A stretch of DNA of 64,000 nt from assembly GCA_916048095.2 (NCBI GenBank), contig OU696570.1, forward strand, positions 9,973,816 through 10,037,815, given 5' to 3'. Origin of the DNA: Sacculina carcini. Taxonomy: Eukaryota; Arthropoda; Thecostraca; Sacculinidae. Positions 53,691 through 64,000 of this stretch are shown here, piece by piece. Every line of letters begins with the position of its first letter. Within the stretch, counting starts at the first letter, position 1. The position numbers and the translations under genes were made by a program. The notes beneath the pieces are model-generated. The model was given only the letters and a program-made list of their open reading frames with translations. It did not search any database and was not told the origin of the DNA.

Positions 53691-54739
53691 CTAGATTCGT
53701 GACGCACGATCGACCAGGAAGGAATCCGTGCTGATTTGCAGAGATAGCTGGCAGCGCGTGCTGCAGTAAGCGGGACTGCAGTATCTCCTCAAAAACTCAC
53801 AACCCACAGCCGGCAGGAGACTGATCGATCTGTAGTTTTCGGCCAGTTTACGGTCTCCCTTCTTTGGAATGGCAATAATATTTGCCCATTTCCACGCTGT
53901 GGGAAATAAGCCACTCCGTAGGCAAATGTTATATATCAGCGTCAGAGACACAGCGAGTTCGTCAGCACATTCGTGTATGATGCGGTCACTGATGACATCG
54001 AATCCACAGGCTTTGTGAGGATTGACTCTGTGTAAGAGTCGTCTCACCTCTGTCTCCGTCACATTCACGGTATGAAATGGGTCAAGGTTTGAGCTGCTAA
54101 CAAACGGCAACGGTCCCGAGCTTTTGTCCCTGAATTTGTCCGAAAACAGCGGTTAAGAATTTCTGTTTTGCTACTATTGCATTCAGCCACCACACTCTTG
54201 TATGTGAGACTTGGCAATTTACCGCTCCCAATGTTTTTCCCGACTGTCTTTATAAGTGAATAGAAGCGCTTGGGGTTACTTCCAAAGCTGTTCACCATGT
54301 TCAGAAGATACTTATGGAATTGATTGGACATCAAGCGTTTGAATATTCTTCTTTTTTCAGAGAACAATTCATAAGCCATAGGGCCGCCAGAGCGTTTATA
54401 GAATTCTCGCGCGCTGTTGCGTAGTTTCAAAGCGTCCCTCAGATCTCGGTCAAACCACGGCGGGAATTTGCGTGAGAAATTCACTGTGGGAACACAGTCA
54501 CGAATAGCGGACGTTATTATGTCTTGAAACAAGTCAACAGCCTCATCAGCTCCAAGAGCGGACAATACGTCCCATGAAAACAGGTTGAGCCGCTGTCTGA
54601 GTCCGCCCCAGTCAGCCCTCTTGTAGTCGAACGCGCGTGAGCGACTCACAAGTGGAGCGCGTGTGAGCAGCACCTGTACACAGGCGACAACCGCACGATG
54701 GTCGGAATCGAACACATATACATACATATACACATACAC
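53691..54739 (-). pseudogene. Jockey-like RT, N-terminal half and linker
   Basis: The linker frame 54739-54065 has WFDRDLRDALKLRNSAREFY and FYSLIKTVGKNIGSGKLP. The 54110-53691 frame has PHKACGFDVISDRIIHECAD, WKWANIIAIPKKGDRKL, NYRSISLLPAV. These are RT fingers motifs. The frames overlap with a shift near 54080. Confidence 0.82.
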
Positions 54740-55342
54740 ATATCGTTGTATAGCGAAAGGTCAAGGAACGTGCTGTGCGCGCCAGTCGGGCTCAAAATCA
54801 GCTGACTACAGTCTGCACGCTCAAATACGTCCAACAGAGTGGCGGTTAATGACCGTTGGCTGCCAACGACCGCAGACCCATTCACCGACCAACTGATTTG
54901 GGGCAGGTTAAAGTCGCCCTGGATAAGCAGCGGCAAACCAGTCTGGTGGAGCTTGTCGATCACATTCACAATCTCATCAACAGATCCGGAGTCATTGAGA
55001 GCCCGGTAAAAACCTGCGTTCAGCATTGAGCGACCAGAGGGACACAACTGTGTGACCACACACTCACAGTCGCCTTCCAAGTCAGTTCTCCGCTTTGGTT
55101 TAAGGCTACATCTGGTGATAATCAACACCCCACCGCCCTTTGTGCTTCTGTCTCGGCGGAATATTCGATGATTGGGGAGGAAAGACTGGACTTAATTGTC
55201 AATAACATAGTCTTTCACCCAAGTCTGTTAGGTTGAGATCATCAAAATCCGCCAGTAGAACGCAGCACGCACGCAAAGTGGCCAGCTTATTCTTCAGGCG
55301 TCTTACGTTTTGATAGAAGACACTGACCTTGTCGTTCGCCAT
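54700..55342 (-). pseudogene. Jockey-like endonuclease, broken
   Basis: N-terminal MANDKVSVFYQNVRRLKNKL from 55342. The later frame (55128-54720) reads LLIQGDFNLPQISWSVNG (catalytic Asp-Asn) and GAHSTFLDLSLY. A TATGTG-type microsatellite (54715-54745) sits where the SDH motif should start; DSDHRAVV follows in the next frame. The central part with the catalytic Glu is lost or frame-shifted near 55200. Confidence 0.78.
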
Positions 55343-55639
55343 GTCCGAGAAGCAAATCTTATCCAAGTTTAGAGCCAAGTCGGCGATCAAAAACGAACAA
55401 ATACAAATCCACAGGAGCATTAACCGCACACGTCCGTACACCATGACCGCCAGCGCACAACTGACCTAGCAACCTTGCAACGAGAAATTAGTATCCTGAG
55501 GATGAAGCCAGGTTTCCTGAAGGGCGATGATTTTCGGAGATGTGGAATAAAAATACTGTTCACATTCAGCTCATTTTGATCCTAGCCCCCGGCAATTCCA
55601 CTGCAATAATAACAACGACATAGCATCACTCATTAAAAT

Positions 55640-56982
55640 ATTAAGAATAATTTGAAAGAGGCGTCACGATGTGTCGCTGCTGTCCCCGTCGTCACCAGGG
55701 ACAGCAATAGCGTCGATCTCGCGGACCGACGACTGCGACAACCAGTGCGGCAGTGCACTTAGCAGCGCTCCGCAGTGCAGGGTTGCTCGCCATGATCGAA
55801 CTCCCCACACTGCGCACATCGAGCCTCACCGCGACAGTTCCGTGAGACATGGCCATCTCGGCGTCTCTCTGACTAGCGGCTTTTTGACGGAGCTGTAGTT
55901 GTGCTCCGCCTCTGGTTGGTTACTAGTCACAAAGGACTTTCGTTTCTGATCCGAGAGTTTTTTCGGTCTCGGCTCTGTTTGTGATGGTGGTGTGCTCATG
56001 TGTGTTGATTTCGTTGATGTGGATGAGGATGGTGCAGAAGATGATGGTTTTGGTGGGATGGGTGTGAATTTCACGAGAGGCGGCAGTTCAACCAGCTCAG
56101 CCTGAGTGCCGATGGATACACATTGGACTGGCTTTTGTACTGCAACGGCAAAAGACTTTGATAAATTTGGCGTTGTTCTCCCCTCTCCATTTTTCTCGCT
56201 TCAAGAAATGATACGTTTTGATTTGCATGGATTGCGCAAATTTATTTTTCTTATTTCCAGATCACACACTCAGTGCTACCGGCGGCGTGCCCGGTGCTGC
56301 GGCAGTGCACGCAGCAGCGCTGCGGCAGTGCACGTAGCAGCGCTCCGCAGTGCAGGGTTGCTCGCCATGATCGAACTCCCCACACTGCGCACATCGAGCC
56401 TCACCGCGACAGCTCCGTGAGACATGGCCATATTTCTGACATCGGTAACACCTCAGGGGATCCTGGACAAATACCCTCACCTCATATCTCATATACTCAG
56501 CGAAAATGTGATCTGGTGTGGTGGACGATTAAAAAGTCAGAACTAGGAGTGGCGTGGGTCGGGTCTGACCGTAGCGTGGGGTGACCACACGACGGCATCA
56601 GTCGGGCTGTCTGCTTGGCGTTGCTTGTCTTCACAATAAGTGATCCATCAAATGGGGTTTGACACTCAAAGCGTGTTTTGCCGAAGAAACACTCAAGTTG
56701 AGCACATGGCCAGAAATGGCCGATGTGCCTGAACGTGAAACCTTCGTTTTTGGTCTTGATTATGACAAAAGCGCCATTCGGGTCGAGTTTGTTTTCGCTT
56801 GTCTTAGCGCCTGCGCTGGTCTGATCCCCGTCAATTACTTTCGCATTCATTTCCGTTTTCGATGCCGCGTCATTGGTGGAGTTTGGTTTTTGACCTGCCA
56901 TGCTCGTTTCCCCTGAATTAGATACCGCATTGGTTTTAGATTTCAGAGCCGGGTCTTGTGGTTCAACGACCTCGTTGATCAT
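55640..56982 (-). pseudogene. Jockey-like ORF1 with zinc knuckles, broken
   Basis: 56982-56497 is the N-terminal part (KLDPNGAFVIIKTKNEGFTF). 56492-56262 has PLRCYRCQKYGHVSRSC, ARCAQCGEFDHGEQPC and CYVHC, three CCHC-type knuckles in order. 56074-55826 is a Ser/Pro-rich tail. A copy of about 110 bp of the knuckle region recurs at 55736-55853. Confidence 0.78.
55736..56433 (-). repeat. Local direct duplication of the zinc-knuckle region
   Basis: 55736-55853 and 56313-56433 share about 110 bp nearly identical (GCAGCGCTCCGCAGTGCAGG, CCATGATCGAACTCCCCACA and so on, on +). The second copy is in frame with the knuckles; the first follows the Ser/Pro-rich tail. They could be one duplication within ORF1 or the ends of two related elements. 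Confidence 0.8.
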
Positions 56983-57015
56983 GGAGCACTCGCTCAGACG
57001 AGTCGTCTGAGCGAC

Positions 57016-58385
57016 GCTCGGAGGAGCTGGTTTTCCGAGTCCCCGGAGGACCCGCGGACTCCCTTCCGTGGCCGGTCATTGACCGATCACGAAACTACTG
57101 CGCACGCACACAAACACACACACACACACACACACCACTATATATAAAAACTGTATATTATGAGGGACGGGAAAAGTCAGGTATGTCTGTCCGATGTCCA
57201 AACACGATTATGTATATTCTGTAAGTTATTTTCGTATCGGATGCGCTGCGGTATTTGTCGTATGTACGTATTTATGTCACAATTCGCAGCGAGGTGTATG
57301 TAAATGCTTGCTTGCACGCGAGTCGGTGTATATGTGTGAATGCGTTGTGAGAGGGTGCATGTGTGTACGTTTGCAAGGGTCCTTGGTAATTAGACCGCTC
57401 GATGATGCAAGGTTTCATCTGTCAGTGTGTCTGGCTATTTTTGCAGCATTGTGGAGTTAGGATTGGACGTGTAAGTGTGAGCTTTGCGGGGAAGTTGTGA
57501 GAGTGATTGTGCTTGCGCGTGCGAGGTTTGAGAGTGATCGTGTGCCGTGTTAACGGTGTCAATTGCGAGTGTTTATGCGTGCGAGTGCTTTCATCGTTTT
57601 CGATCTCTATTTCTCTTTACTTCAGAATAGACGTTTCTCTTTTTCTCTTGTGTTCGTTGAAATCACACACACCACCAAGCGGCCGACTCTGCTGTGTGGC
57701 TTCAAGCTATCAGTTGTATGCAAGCTTGCCGAGTCATTGCGTAGTCATTGATATTTTCTTTGATTCGCTATGTATTTTTGTGAATCGATGACGCAATTCA
57801 ATTGGCTAGTTTTTTTTAGCATATCACATACGCTGACTGATGCAGGTCCGGTGGAAATGACAGCAAGCAATGACAGAAATGTCAGAAAAGTAGGCAAGCG
57901 AGGCTGATGCACCGTTGAAGAAGAAGGGACACGTGATGATATTGATGAGAAGGATGCACTAACACTTAGTGCACTTACTTAACACTTAGCACTAACACTC
58001 GCGCGGCAATCGTGATAGGAACGGTCCCCGGTTCTTTAACGTGTGTATAAATAATGGGACACTTTGATGTGTCGTTCATTACAGTTATCAAACACAATCG
58101 AAGGTGATATACCAGAGATTTTAGCAGAAATAGACGTAGCGGCAAAGTTAGAGGAAAGCTTAAATAGGCGTCAGTCACAATGTGTTTGATTCTCCCACTT
58201 TAAGCTCACTTGTGTTGTCACTGTTTGGTAGGTCAAGTTATTTCAGCCTTACAAATTTGCACCCTCAAGACAGACAGACAGACAGCTAACGGACATTTAT
58301 CACTTTCCTTGAGCTGGCATCGCTGTCTATACTGAATATTGTATGAGTGACCGCGTTAACGCACACATAAACATGCACACACAAG

Positions 58386-58419
<34 letters not shown>

Positions 58420-59654
58420 CACTTATGGCGTTGGTACAGTTTTTTTGGGGCGCTCAAAGTAAACAAACGGAATCTGGTTCAGTGTGGTCGCATGAATCAC
58501 GAGTTATTTCCGACAGAGACAGACAGATGAATGCAGTCCCAAACACACACACACACACACGCATACACACATACACATACTTTATCTGAATTGTTGCGTC
58601 TGTCGGTTGGTTTGAGTAGTGCAATCACAGTTGTGATTATGCGTTTGTGTGCGTATGTTTTGCCATTTCTCCGCTGTTGGCTTTGTCTGTCAGTAGTGAC
58701 ATCGTCGTCTTTTTCACTCGGACATTTGTGGTGAGTGTGGTGACCTCCAATTAGCGGAAACTTGCTTGGTACCGATCAAAAGCGTATCAAGATACACCTC
58801 CAAATAGTGGATACCTCCAAATAGCGGAAAACGAGGGTACTGGGTGCTTCTCAAATGCAGAGTTCAATGTTAAACGCCTAAGTGACAGCTGCTACACGGG
58901 AAGAAGCTGAAGCTCATGAAAACACAGGTGTACCCCATGTATCTCGCTGCTACTGCAGAACCGACCCTATCCACGTTATGACGCCACAAGGACGAAATAC
59001 GTATTAGAGAGGGCCACATCCCCAGAATGCATGACACAACACATGACTGATATCGGATACCCATTTACTGCTAGGTGGACAGGGGCTGTTGGATTATAGA
59101 ATTTGCCCAAGAAATTATGCCCCGGGCTTGGAACCACGGACGTCCCGCTTCTGAGGCGGGTGTGCTAAGCACTACACCACGGAGCACTTCTATGAAACGT
59201 GACTCTCATGCAAATTGCAGTCTACCAAATCCATAACCTCCAGGGAGGGGAGGTCCCACGCCGTAGACGTCACAGCTCCAGGACCGTAGCTGATGTATAC
59301 TGTGGTTTTAAAATTATTGGAAAAATCATTTGAGAAAGATATATAATGGTGAATAATAAGGGATTTTTGTGAAAATGGACGATTCACAGTGGAAAAGGTT
59401 GATAATCATTGTTGCAGAGCACATCTCCAAATAGCGGAAACCTCCAAATTGCAATTGTTTTTCTGTCCCTTTAAATACATATCCCTTAACCAGTTATCCT
59501 TCATCCAAATGACCAAAAACCAAAGGCAAGTTTTACCAGATTGAACTAGACTCCACGAATTGTCTTGGAATAGATGCATTTTGTACTGATTTTGCCGCCA
59601 ATACGTTTTTGTGAGCTCACCTGTGTGCGCGTGTGTATGCTGGTGCTGCAGACG
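57016..59654. other. Intergenic region upstream of the ZIP gene
   Basis: About 2.6 kb without a recognised gene. It holds an (AC)n tract (57108-57136), a (TA)n run (58398-58422), another (AC)n tract (58543-58570), CTCCAAATAGCGGAAA-type repeats (58745-58830 and 59425-59450) and a tRNA-like SINE (59040-59190). The final part should hold ZIP upstream sequence; the first coding exon is preceded by an acceptor-like CTGCAG at 59646-59651, so a 5' untranslated exon probably lies upstream. Confidence 0.5.
59040..59190 (-). repeat. tRNA-derived SINE or tRNA pseudogene
   Basis: On minus, 59187-59115 has a tRNA-like head: GCTCCGTGGTGTAGTGCTTA (A-box region), a perfect 5-bp anticodon stem (CCCGC/GCGGG) around a 7-base loop whose centre is CAG, and a degenerate T arm (GGTTCCAAGCC). 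The acceptor pairs over about six positions with one G-T. The Leu-type anticodon with no long variable arm argues against a working tRNA-Leu. The body after it (CCACCTAGCAGTAAATGGGT) looks like SINE sequence. Confidence 0.5.
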
Positions 59655-59800
59655 ATGGTGTCGTGGACGGGCGGCATGCAGCTGCGCTGGTTCAAGGTGG
59701 TTGTGATTGTCAGCGTGCTGCTGCTGCCTCTGTTAGCCACGCTGGCGCCGCTCGCCGTCGTTCATCGTATTCGCACCACTGACACGGCGCGCACCAACAG
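59655..59800 (+). CDS. ZIP zinc transporter, coding exon 1
   Basis: Residues 1-48 plus two bases of a plasma or vesicle membrane zinc importer of the SLC39A1-3 group. MVSWTGGMQLRWFK is followed by TM1 (VVVIVSVLLLPLLATLAPLA). Then a short basic loop (HRIRTTDTARTNR). The start is the first ATG after an acceptor-like CTGCAG|ACG. Donor AACAG|GTGAGT. Intron 1 is 1.4 kb. I do not assign ZIP1, 2 or 3, as invertebrate members do not map one to one. Confidence 0.85.
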
Positions 59801-61167
59801 GTGAGTCGTGTGTGTGTGTGTACATCTATGTATCTATAACACTGGTCAACAATTTTTTCCTTTCTGAATGTTGTCTAGATTTTTACAACTGACTTTTTGT
59901 ACTGCTGAATCGGAAATGGCATCCGTTTTTCTTCATCAGGTCAGGTTTTTGTGCTAAGTTCATTTGAAAAATCGGATCTTGTGACAAAATCAATTGCATT
60001 TGTGTTGCATTATCAGCTGATTTTTATCAACACGTATCATCCTGAATATGTTTTAACAGAAAAAAATTGTTTTCAACAACGTATATTGATTACCTGATAG
60101 AAACATTGATTACTGTCATCGGAATGGTGGGCATTGATAAAGGTAAGTACACGTAAATTGCATGTACCGTCACCATTGTTCAAACTTCAGGGCTTGAACT
60201 TCCGTTCCTTCGAACTCCTGGAATGTTCAGCGGCAGGGAGGTCTCTTTAGAGTTCAACAGTAGGTAGCCATCATGACTGCGTCCCAGCGACCCTGATACC
60301 TCGTCTCCATCTCCTTCATGTCCTGATGGAATCTCTCCCTGCTTGTCACTCATTGAACCCAGGTTCTCAGGAAACCGGTGCATATGTGAAAATAGGTAGT
60401 GCATATTGACGCTCATGTTGCAGCCAAGCTATTATAATTCACTTCATCCAGGTAAATTGAGTGCGATAGCTGATTTTGACTACTGGGCTTGTTTCCATCG
60501 TTTTCTTAGACCAGCCGTCCGTGAATATATTCCTCTAATTACCCAATTCTTGATACTCAACTCATCATTTTTACAGCAGAGCAGATTAATCCAACAAATT
60601 CAGTTATTCCATCAAATATAATCTCAGGAAGTCACTATAAACGAAAATAATCGGGTTCGGATTGAGAAAACATTTATCCGACCGACCCTTAATTTTCCTC
60701 TTGGTAACTCATCCATTCCCCACCATTGGGAAATTTACCACGGGTTACGCATCACTGATCTTGACAGTCCCTGACGGTCTTCACTGTGGTGTTCCCTAGC
60801 ACACTAATGCCCTTCCAGCTTCAGCTCACTTCAAACTCACCACCTTTCCACCTCACACATCTGCAAGCTTATTAGAACGGTCGGCCTTTGCATTACAAGT
60901 CCAACACGCTACCACTGCACAACTTACACTGTATGATTTTACGAGTTGTTTTTGCTAGTTGTATCCGCAGGAATGAGTCAGAGGCTCGTGGCTTTCGTCT
61001 TCCATGCGTGTTGTTGCTTTATTGTTTAACATTGTGGTTTGGTAATTTTGTCCGGCTTTATATTTATCTTTTTGGGAAATTAGATTTATGGATATCTTTT
61101 TATGCTGTGTTTTTGTAGGTCAAATGTATGTGTATGTATGTATGTCTGCATGTGTCGAACATCACAG
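59801..61167 (+). other. ZIP intron 1, with repeat-family remnant
   Basis: 59840-60440 looks like one repeat unit. It starts ACACTGGTCAACAATTTTTT and, on minus at 60190-60420, encodes FPENLGSMSDKQGE followed, after a frame change, by ETRYQGRWDAVMMA. I recall this motif pair as common in invertebrate repeat-encoded proteins of unclear family. The rest of the intron is AT-rich with no recognised feature. Confidence 0.45.
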
Positions 61168-61936
61168 TTTGTACCGGTGGCTGAGTGTTGCCAACTGTGC
61201 GTCGGCCGGCGTGTTTCTGGGCGCGTGTCTGCTCGACTTGTTACCAGCAGTCGAGCGGTCGTTTGACTCGTTACTACCTGCCACCGGCCGCCACGGCTCC
61301 GGCTTTCCGCTGGCGCAGTTCTGCGTGGCCGTCGGCTTTTTCGTCGTGCTCATAGTGGAGAGTGCGGCGACGGCGCTGCATCGAGATACCAGCGGACGGA
61401 CACGTGCGACGACGGAAGGCGTCCTGCCGCCCTCACTGGTTGAGCAGCCGGCTGTCTCGTCTTCAGCGTCGTCCGACGGTGAATCGACGGACGGCTCCGC
61501 CAGCTGCCAGGATGATGGGAGTGCGGCGGAGGCGGCCGGACTGCGTTCTGTGCTGCTGGTGGTGGCGTTATCGGTGCACTCGGTGATCGAGGGTCTGGCC
61601 GTCGGACTGCAGACGACGCGCTCGCTGCTGCTGCAACTGTTCGTCGCCGTGCTGCTGCACAAAATCGTGCTGGGCTTCTCGCTGGGCGTGGCGCTGGTGC
61701 GTGATGACGTACCGGCGGCTTCGACAGGCCATCCGTCGACGCACGTCCCTGTCCGTCCGTCAACGGGCCGCGTGCTCACCGCCGCACTGGTCTTCTGCTG
61801 TGCCTCGCCGTGCGGTGTGGCCATCGGCTGGGCGTTGAGCGCCAGCAGCGGCGGCGAGGCGGCCACACTGCCGGCCGTCAACGCAGTGCTGCAAGCCGCT
61901 GCGTGCGGCACGTTTCTCTACGTCACGCTGATCGAG
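61168..61936 (+). CDS. ZIP zinc transporter, coding exon 2
   Basis: Residues 49-305. TM2 (NCASAGVFLGACLLDLLPAV), TM3 (FCVAVGFFVVLIVESAATAL), a long Ser/Asp-rich cytoplasmic loop without a His cluster, TM4 with the zinc-binding signature LSVHSVIEGLAVGLQ, TM5 (FVAVLLHKIVLGFSLGVAL), TM6 (LVFCCASPCGVAIGWAL) and TM7 (CGTFLYVTLIE). Acceptor ATCACAG|TTT completes a split AGT codon. The donor is GAG|GTGTGT at the edge of a (GT)n run. The last segment, normally (ILP)E... with TM8, is not in the window because a LINE lies in the next intron. High GC, unlike its surroundings. Confidence 0.92.
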
Positions 61937-61989
61937 GTGTGTGTGAGTGTATGCATGTGTGTATGTGTGTGGGCTTTTGTTGGTGTTCC

Positions 61990-63400
61990 ACAGGCTGTCT
62001 GGCCGATCAACCTTGAGCTCCTGAGGAAAGACACGGCGCCGGGCGGGTTGTTCCACAGGTCCCCTGTAGACTTAATTTTGTGTTGGCGTCTGAGTTGTGT
62101 GTGTGCTGTGCAGTGCTCCATGATGTGTGTGATGGTGAATTGCAATATTGACAGGTGTCATCGATTGAGTCATTCAGCCTTTTCTGATATGACAAAAGGG
62201 CAGGATGATGACCGCATCTCAACCTGGCCAGATGCACCTTGTTTTCGCGTGTGAGTGTATTTTTTTATTTGTGTATATCCGGTGGGTGTCTTCGTAGGAG
62301 TGTATTGTGTTGTAGTGAGTGTATAGCTTTCCGTGTGATCTCTGTGTGTATGTTTCTTGATTGATGTGCGTGGGGGAACTGGTGGAAGTCATGTAAGAAA
62401 TTGTCTGGGTTAAAGTCTGCTTGGTGTTGTTTTTATGCTTCTGTTTGTGTTTTCTTGTGTTGTGAGGTGATGTAGTGGATGTGCTGCTGCGAGTATTTGT
62501 GTGCCTCTCTTGTCTAGGTGATGTTTCAGTTTCAGGAATTTTGTTTCGTGATGGAGGTGGTCTACTGGTGTGGTAGCTGTGCATCCTGTGATGGTTCTGA
62601 GTGCGGTGTTTTGAAGTGTTTGAAGTGTGTTTGTGTGGCGTGTTGCTAGATTGCTAGTCCATGCGGGTCTAGCATATTCAATCTCGGGTATGATGTATTG
62701 TTTGTATATGGTGGTTGTGGTATCTTTGTTTTGTCCGAAGGTTGTGTGCTTTCAGTGTGTTGATGCGTGGGGTGACTTTGGTTTTGATGTTGGTGATGTC
62801 TTGTTTAAATGAGAGGTGTGTGTCGTATGTGACGCCTAGTATTTTTGGTGTGTGCGTGTGTGGGATGATCGTGTTATTGATAGTGATTTGTGGTGTGTAG
62901 TTGTGTTCGGATGCCCAGTTGGTGATGAGTGTGGCTGTGGATTTGGCAGGTGCAATGTTCAGTTTGTTTATGGTGAACCATTGTTGTAGTGTGTTGATAT
63001 AAGGTTGTAGTGTGTACACTGCTGTGTCGGCGTGTCTGTGTGTGCTTGTGATTGTGATGTCGTCTGCATATGATATCTGTATGGATGGAGTGTTGGATGC
63101 TTACATGTCATGTAGGTATAGATTGAATAGTGTTGGTGCTAAAACGGAGCCCTAAGGGACACCGTTTGTTATGTTGCGCGTGTGAGATGATTGTCCGTTG
63201 TACCTCACATGGGCGCATCTGCCAGCGAGGTAGTTGGCCAACCATCTTTTTGTGTTATTGTGAAGTGTGGTGTTTAGTATTTTGTTTGTGAGATTGTGAC
63301 GTGGAACTCGGTTATAAGCGTTGCTGATGTCGAGTGTTATGAGTAGTGTTCGGTGTGGTGGTTTTATTGTGTTTATGCTATCCGTCATGGCTTGTGTGAG
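61990..63400 (-). mobile_element. LINE fragment in ZIP intron 2
   Basis: On minus: RT motifs LITLDISNAYNRVPRHNL (catalytic Asp; 63388-63160), NGVP then a stop then GSVLAPTLFNLYLHDM (63160-63105), KILGVTYDTHLSFKQDI (62760-62860), and the C-terminal HLARLRCGHHPALLSYQKR with CQYCNSPSHT (62237-62100). Frames are broken by several stops. Truncated at the 5' side near 63400. Antisense to the ZIP gene. Confidence 0.82.
62678..63388 (-). pseudogene. LINE RT, broken
   Basis: Two frames carry most of the palm and thumb (63388-63152 and 63019-62678), with a stop at the VPQG motif and missing or shifted sequence around the usual YADD, near 63060-63090 (SYADDITIT-like reading in another frame). Amino acid use is rich in Asn, Thr and His. 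Confidence 0.72.
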
Positions 63401-63512
63401 TTTTGTGAGCAGTGTGGTTGTAGAGTGCAGTGATCTGAAGTCATGTTGTCATTGTGAGAGTGGGATTTGTGTGTTGGTGTTTGTGGTGTATGTTTGCGCA
63501 TGTGAGTATATG

Positions 63513-63516
<4 letters not shown>

Positions 63517-63556
<40 letters not shown>
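63517..63556. repeat. (GT)n microsatellite
   Basis: About 38 bp of GT flanked by further TG-rich and TACG-rich sequence to about 63670. Open frames across it are low-complexity and not genes. Confidence 0.95.
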
Positions 63557-63557
<1 letters not shown>

Positions 63558-63669
63558 TTGTGCGTACATGTATGTGCGCGTGTGTATGTTTGTGCGTGTG
63601 GATGTATGTACGGATATATACGGTATGTACGGATACGGATATGTACGTGTATATGCGTATGGTGTGTGT

Positions 63670-64000
63670 TTGTTTGTCGGGTTTATAGCCAAATTTCATA
63701 AAACAATTATTTCAAGTCAATATAGCAGGAGATAATGGAAGAAACCTAGGTCGAGCCAAGCTGCTAGAAGAGTATGACACGCTTAAATTATTTCACAATC
63801 AACCAAATGTTATGATAATAGCTCCGTGACTGCATCAGATAATACAACATATTGCATGACGCACAAATTATACGAATATATCACGTAATTGCTTTTAAAT
63901 AAGCATTCCATTTCAGTTCAACCACTGATTCTCCGAACCCGACTCAGATTTTGTTCTTTTTTGTAGGCTTATAGAACTCACTGAGTTGAGTAAAAATATA
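63670..64000. other. Right flank, no feature seen
   Basis: About 330 bp of AT-rich sequence, presumably still in ZIP intron 2. No exon encoding the final ZIP transmembrane segment (ILPxE-type start) was found. Confidence 0.5.

Larger units (their letters stand above)
52447..57015 (-). mobile_element. Jockey-like LINE
   Basis: On minus: zinc-knuckle ORF1 (about 56982-55640, broken), endonuclease (about 55342-54700) and RT (54700-52850) with C-terminal part to 52452. Its 3' end abuts the start of the recognisable endonuclease of the next LINE (52440), so it probably inserted there. A 23-bp imperfect palindrome (CGCTCAGACGA...TCGTCTGAGCG, 56991-57013) marks its 5' side. Confidence 0.8.

Noticed and set aside
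59115..59187. Functional tRNA-Leu(CAG) gene
   Set aside because: No long variable arm and a poorly paired T stem; it continues into a SINE-like body, so it was recorded as SINE or pseudogene.
61162..61911. 249-codon open frame antisense to ZIP exon 2
   Set aside because: It is the shadow of a GC-rich coding exon; the sense frame has transmembrane segments and the ZIP signature, the antisense none.

Overview
The window looks like animal nuclear DNA, probably from an invertebrate. It has GT-AG introns, three conserved animal genes split into exons, many (GT)n, (AC)n, (TA)n and (GA)n microsatellites, and a very dense load of nested transposable elements. I cannot fix the phylum. Several repeat families are ones I associate with arthropod, mollusc or flatworm genomes, but nothing in the sequence is decisive. 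No rRNA, intact tRNA, CRISPR array or bacterial-type gene was seen.

Host genes. (1) A NEK6/NEK7-type mitotic kinase on +, six exons from 13242 to 24445, predicted 312 aa and complete. (2) DR1 (NC2 beta, a histone-fold transcription repressor) on -, three exons from 31302 down to 26278, predicted 167 aa and complete. It converges on the kinase gene with about 1.8 kb between their stop codons. (3) The 5' two coding exons (59655-61936, 305 aa so far) of a ZIP zinc transporter of the SLC39A1-3 type on +. Its last transmembrane exon is outside the window. Exon phases agree at every junction in all three genes.

Mobile elements, left to right. 1-2330 is non-coding with small inverted-repeat elements. 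2383-12200 is a nest: inverted copies of one repeat at the outer edges enclose a LINE (2740-9275, itself split by a CsRn1-like Ty3/gypsy element at 5080-7528) and a DNA transposon with about 110-bp terminal inverted repeats and an unnamed coding family (9285-11768). Kinase intron 1 holds a rearranged gypsy element with three LTRs (14551-18625), a non-coding LTR element (19149-20419) and a LINE 3' end touching the exon 2 acceptor. DR1 intron 2 holds a hAT element with a perfect 8-bp target duplication (26635-29044). 32163-39530 is a pile of CR1/L2-type LINEs. 39931-44919 is a Buster/ZBED-like hAT carrying a shortened gypsy element (42329-44639). 44990-57015 contains a CR1 fragment, an RNase H-bearing LINE split by a Tigger/pogo element (47924-50285), and a jockey-like LINE. 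61990-63400 is another LINE just downstream of the last visible ZIP exon.

Most element genes are broken. Exceptions with long open frames are a CR1/L2 RT (32928-34757), a PHD-finger ORF1 (38471-39499), a gag-protease-RT frame (15887-18358), a gypsy integrase (5230-6564) and a small gag (42784-43437). Points most worth a second look: the complementary deletion copies at 14551-18625, the hydrophobic LTR-encoded leader in frame with Gag in that family, the unnamed TIR transposon at 9285-11768, and the split foldback repeat around it.
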